In this document: positions 4,616-5,945 of the stretch, piece by piece | Position numbering within the stretch: position 1 is the stretch's first letter | How the letters are laid out: each line of letters opens with the position of its first letter | Assembly (NCBI GenBank): GCA_949840855.1 | Contig: CATKYP010000059.1 | Span: 1 to 5,945 of the forward strand | Source of the DNA: an uncultured Bacilli bacterium | Lineage (GTDB): Bacteria; Bacillota_I; Bacilli_A; RF39; UBA660 | DNA length: 5,945 nt | Direction of reading: 5' to 3' | Notes under the pieces: model-generated | Databases searched by the model: none | Told to the model about the DNA's origin: nothing | Seen by the model: only the letters and a program-made list of their open reading frames with translations | Program-made: the position numbers and the translations under genes

Positions 4616-4633
4616 ATGCGCGCTTGCGCGCAT
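4616..4633. repeat. GC-rich 8-bp inverted repeat
   Basis: ATGCGCGC (4616-4623) and GCGCGCAT (4626-4633) are perfect arms around TT, directly after the terminator's T-tract and nine bases before a strong ribosome binding site. With only two bases between arms it would not fold well as RNA unless the innermost pairs open; it could be a protein binding site. Confidence 0.6.
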
Positions 4634-4652
4634 TGCCCAACAAGGAGGAACA

Positions 4653-4881
4653 ATGGACGACAACATTCAGACCAAGAAATAGCGATGAAAGCAGAAGCGG
4701 TTAGGACAGTACATGGGCGCTAAAAGGAATCTTAAAAAGCAGATAGACAGTTTGGATAAGATGTATGATAATATAGACGAAAAAAGCATAGCAGTCTGCC
4801 CTGATAGATGAGATTCAGGTATACGAGGAGGGCAGACCAATGAAAGGCAAAAACGATGGAACAACAATGGATAGTCGATAG
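4653..4881 (+). pseudogene. Decayed short ORF upstream of the XRE-TPR regulator
   Basis: A strong AAGGAGG (4642-4648) precedes ATG 4653, but the reading stops after nine residues (MDDNIQTKK) at TAG 4680, with TGA at 4686. The same frame continues as KQKRLGQYMGAKRNLKKQID and on to about 4785. The text then continues in another frame from 4792 as QSALIDEIQVYEEGRPMKGK to the TAG at 4879. Dropping one base from the A-run at 4781-4787 and reading TAG as CAG and TGA as TGG would give one lysine-rich protein of about 75 residues. I do not recognise the product. Alternatively these are separate tiny ORFs (4653, 4713 and 4840, the last with its own GAGGAGGG) acting as leaders for the regulator at 4856, which the last one overlaps. 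Confidence 0.45.
4794..4837 (+). promoter_or_regulatory. Hairpin that can mask the ribosome binding site before the regulator
   Basis: GTCTGCCCT (4794-4802) and AGGGCAGAC (4829-4837) are perfect 9-bp arms around a 26-base loop. The right arm covers part of GAGGAGGG (4825-4832), the ribosome binding site for the mini-ORF at 4840, which overlaps the regulator start. No T-run follows, so it is not a terminator. Confidence 0.5.
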
Positions 4882-5945
4882 CCCAGATAATACCGCAGGG
4901 ATTCTCCTGCGCCTTGCCCGCATCAGCCAGGGAAAAGGGCAAAAAGAAGTCTGCCACGGCCTGTGCGTGGTGTCTTACCTAAGCAAAATCGAGCGTGGCA
5001 AAGGAAACCCGGACACCGCCCTTTTGGGGCAGCTGTTTGGAAGGCTGGGCATCACCTATGAAACAGAAAAAAACTTTTTGGAAGAGAGCAGGGAGCAGAT
5101 TCGGAAATATTTTTACAGGAATCTTTATGAGCTTAAAAGAAAAGAGCTGTTTGAGGAATTAAAGAAAAAGGAAGAAAGGCTCCGGTACTCACCGTTGGCG
5201 CTTTACTGGCTTTTCATTTCGGCCATGGAGGGAGAAGGCGGAATGGAGCTTTTGGGGAGCCTTCAAGAGAGTATGGACAGACGACAGAAGGCTCTTTTTT
5301 TTGTCCTGAAATCCTATGAGAACCCGGATGTGGAGGCTAAGGTGCGGTACTGTGAGGCGGCAGCGGAATTGACAGGCGACACATTTGTGATGCGTCAGCT
5401 CCTTTATGCGTATTTTGCCGCGGGCAGGTACAATGCCATCCATTATCTGGAAAACCGTTTTGTGGCATTGGCGCTGGAAGAGGGGAATACCTATGCGCTT
5501 GCGGATTATTACTATATGAATGCATCCGCTTATGCCTGCGTGAACATGGAAGAGATGATGGTATCCTATTACCGGAAGGCGGAGCACTTGATCATGAACA
5601 CTTGCTGGGGGGAAGAAATGCTTCCCGATATTTACTATAATATAGGCGCCGTTTATGTGGAGCTTGGAAAATACGAGCTTGCGCTTTCTTATCTGAACCG
5701 GGTTACACAGGACAGCTTTTTGCTGTGGCATAAGAAAGGCCTGGCGTATTTGGGGCTGTCCCAACAGAAGGAATTGGATGAATCCCTGATAAAAATGAAA
5801 GGTTTTTTGGAAAAAGGCGGGAATAACATACAGGCGGGGGAGGTGGAGAGACTTATGTACCAGGAGCTTCGTATGCGCAGCGAGCCGGGATATGAGAAAA
5901 GCCCGGAATATCTGGAACTTTTGGAAACCCTTTTGGCTGTGTTGA
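4856..5945 (+). CDS. XRE-TPR transcriptional regulator, 3' end outside the window
   Basis: An uninterrupted reading of 363 codons runs off the right edge. An XRE helix-turn-helix covers about residues 16-67 (ILLRLARISQGKGQKEV, then YLSKIERGKGNPD). A long alpha-helical region follows, with at least one clear TPR-like unit near residues 257-285 (YYNIGAVYVELGKYELALSYL). This layout is that of regulators such as Rgg/PlcR/ComR, many of which sense small peptides through the TPR part; whether this one does is inference. ATG 4856 is the first start after an in-frame TGA at 4841, with AAAGG at 4843-4847 upstream. It overlaps the mini-ORF 4840-4881 in another frame, so translation may be coupled. GC content is far higher than in the genes to the left, pointing to different ancestry. 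Confidence 0.8.
   Translation, partial: MEQQWIVDSPDNTAGILLRLARISQGKGQKEVCHGLCVVSYLSKIERGKGNPDTALLGQLFGRLGITYETEKNFLEESREQIRKYFYRNLYELKRKELFEELKKKEERLRYSPLALYWLFISAMEGEGGMELLGSLQESMDRRQKALFFVLKSYENPDVEAKVRYCEAAAELTGDTFVMRQLLYAYFAAGRYNAIHYLENRFVALALEEGNTYALADYYYMNASAYACVNMEEMMVSYYRKAEHLIMNTCWGEEMLPDIYYNIGAVYVELGKYELALSYLNRVTQDSFLLWHKKGLAYLGLSQQKELDESLIKMKGFLEKGGNNIQAGEVERLMYQELRMRSEPGYEKSPEYLELLETLLAVL

Noticed and set aside
5189..5764. Long minus-strand ORF of 191 codons opposite the XRE-TPR gene
   Set aside because: It is antisense to a well-supported plus-strand gene, has no recognisable domain, is rich in His, Gln and Arg in a way typical of shadow frames, and lacks a good ribosome binding site.

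Overview
The window looks like an accessory island in a Firmicute, probably a gut Clostridia/Lachnospiraceae-type genome. This is inferred from the very AT-rich left part, strong AGGAGG ribosome binding sites, near-universal TAA stops, and gene types typical of that group (membrane-anchored XRE regulators, a YkuE-like phosphoesterase, an Imm11-type immunity protein, an XRE-TPR regulator). No rRNA, tRNA, transposase, phage structural gene or CRISPR array is visible.

Layout. Bases 1-120 look like a divergent promoter region: a minus-strand gene starts just outside the left edge, and a candidate plus-strand promoter faces right. Bases 121-3655 hold six AT-rich plus-strand genes of unrelated function: a two-helix membrane protein, a metallophosphoesterase, an XRE/membrane regulator, an alpha/beta hydrolase broken by a stop codon, an 80-residue membrane protein and an Imm11-like immunity protein. 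Bases 3815-4546 hold a frameshifted second XRE/membrane regulator and a 41-residue membrane peptide gene, closed by a terminator. From about 4560 the DNA is much richer in GC: a hairpin-rich stretch with a decayed short ORF (4653-4881), then an XRE-TPR regulator that runs off the right edge.

The main observation is a recurrent intergenic site, AAATTACAATTT (10 to 12 of 12 bases kept), at 337, 1217, 1851, 2744, 3009 and 3659. All copies have the same orientation. They cut the left part into units holding one gene each, about 250-900 bp long. The best copies are inverted repeats around an asymmetric AC dinucleotide, and two of them contain the stop codon of the preceding gene. This resembles an integron gene-cassette array in layout, but the site does not look like a classical attC. 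I propose an array of mobile gene cassettes of an unrecognised type, perhaps served by a recombinase encoded to the left of the window. The recombination mechanism is inference; the repeats and their spacing are seen directly.

Several genes are damaged: a TGA inside the hydrolase, a 4-bp duplication in the second regulator, and stops plus a likely frameshift in the short ORF at 4653. This fits accessory DNA that is under weak selection and decaying, though assembly or sequencing error cannot be excluded from sequence alone.
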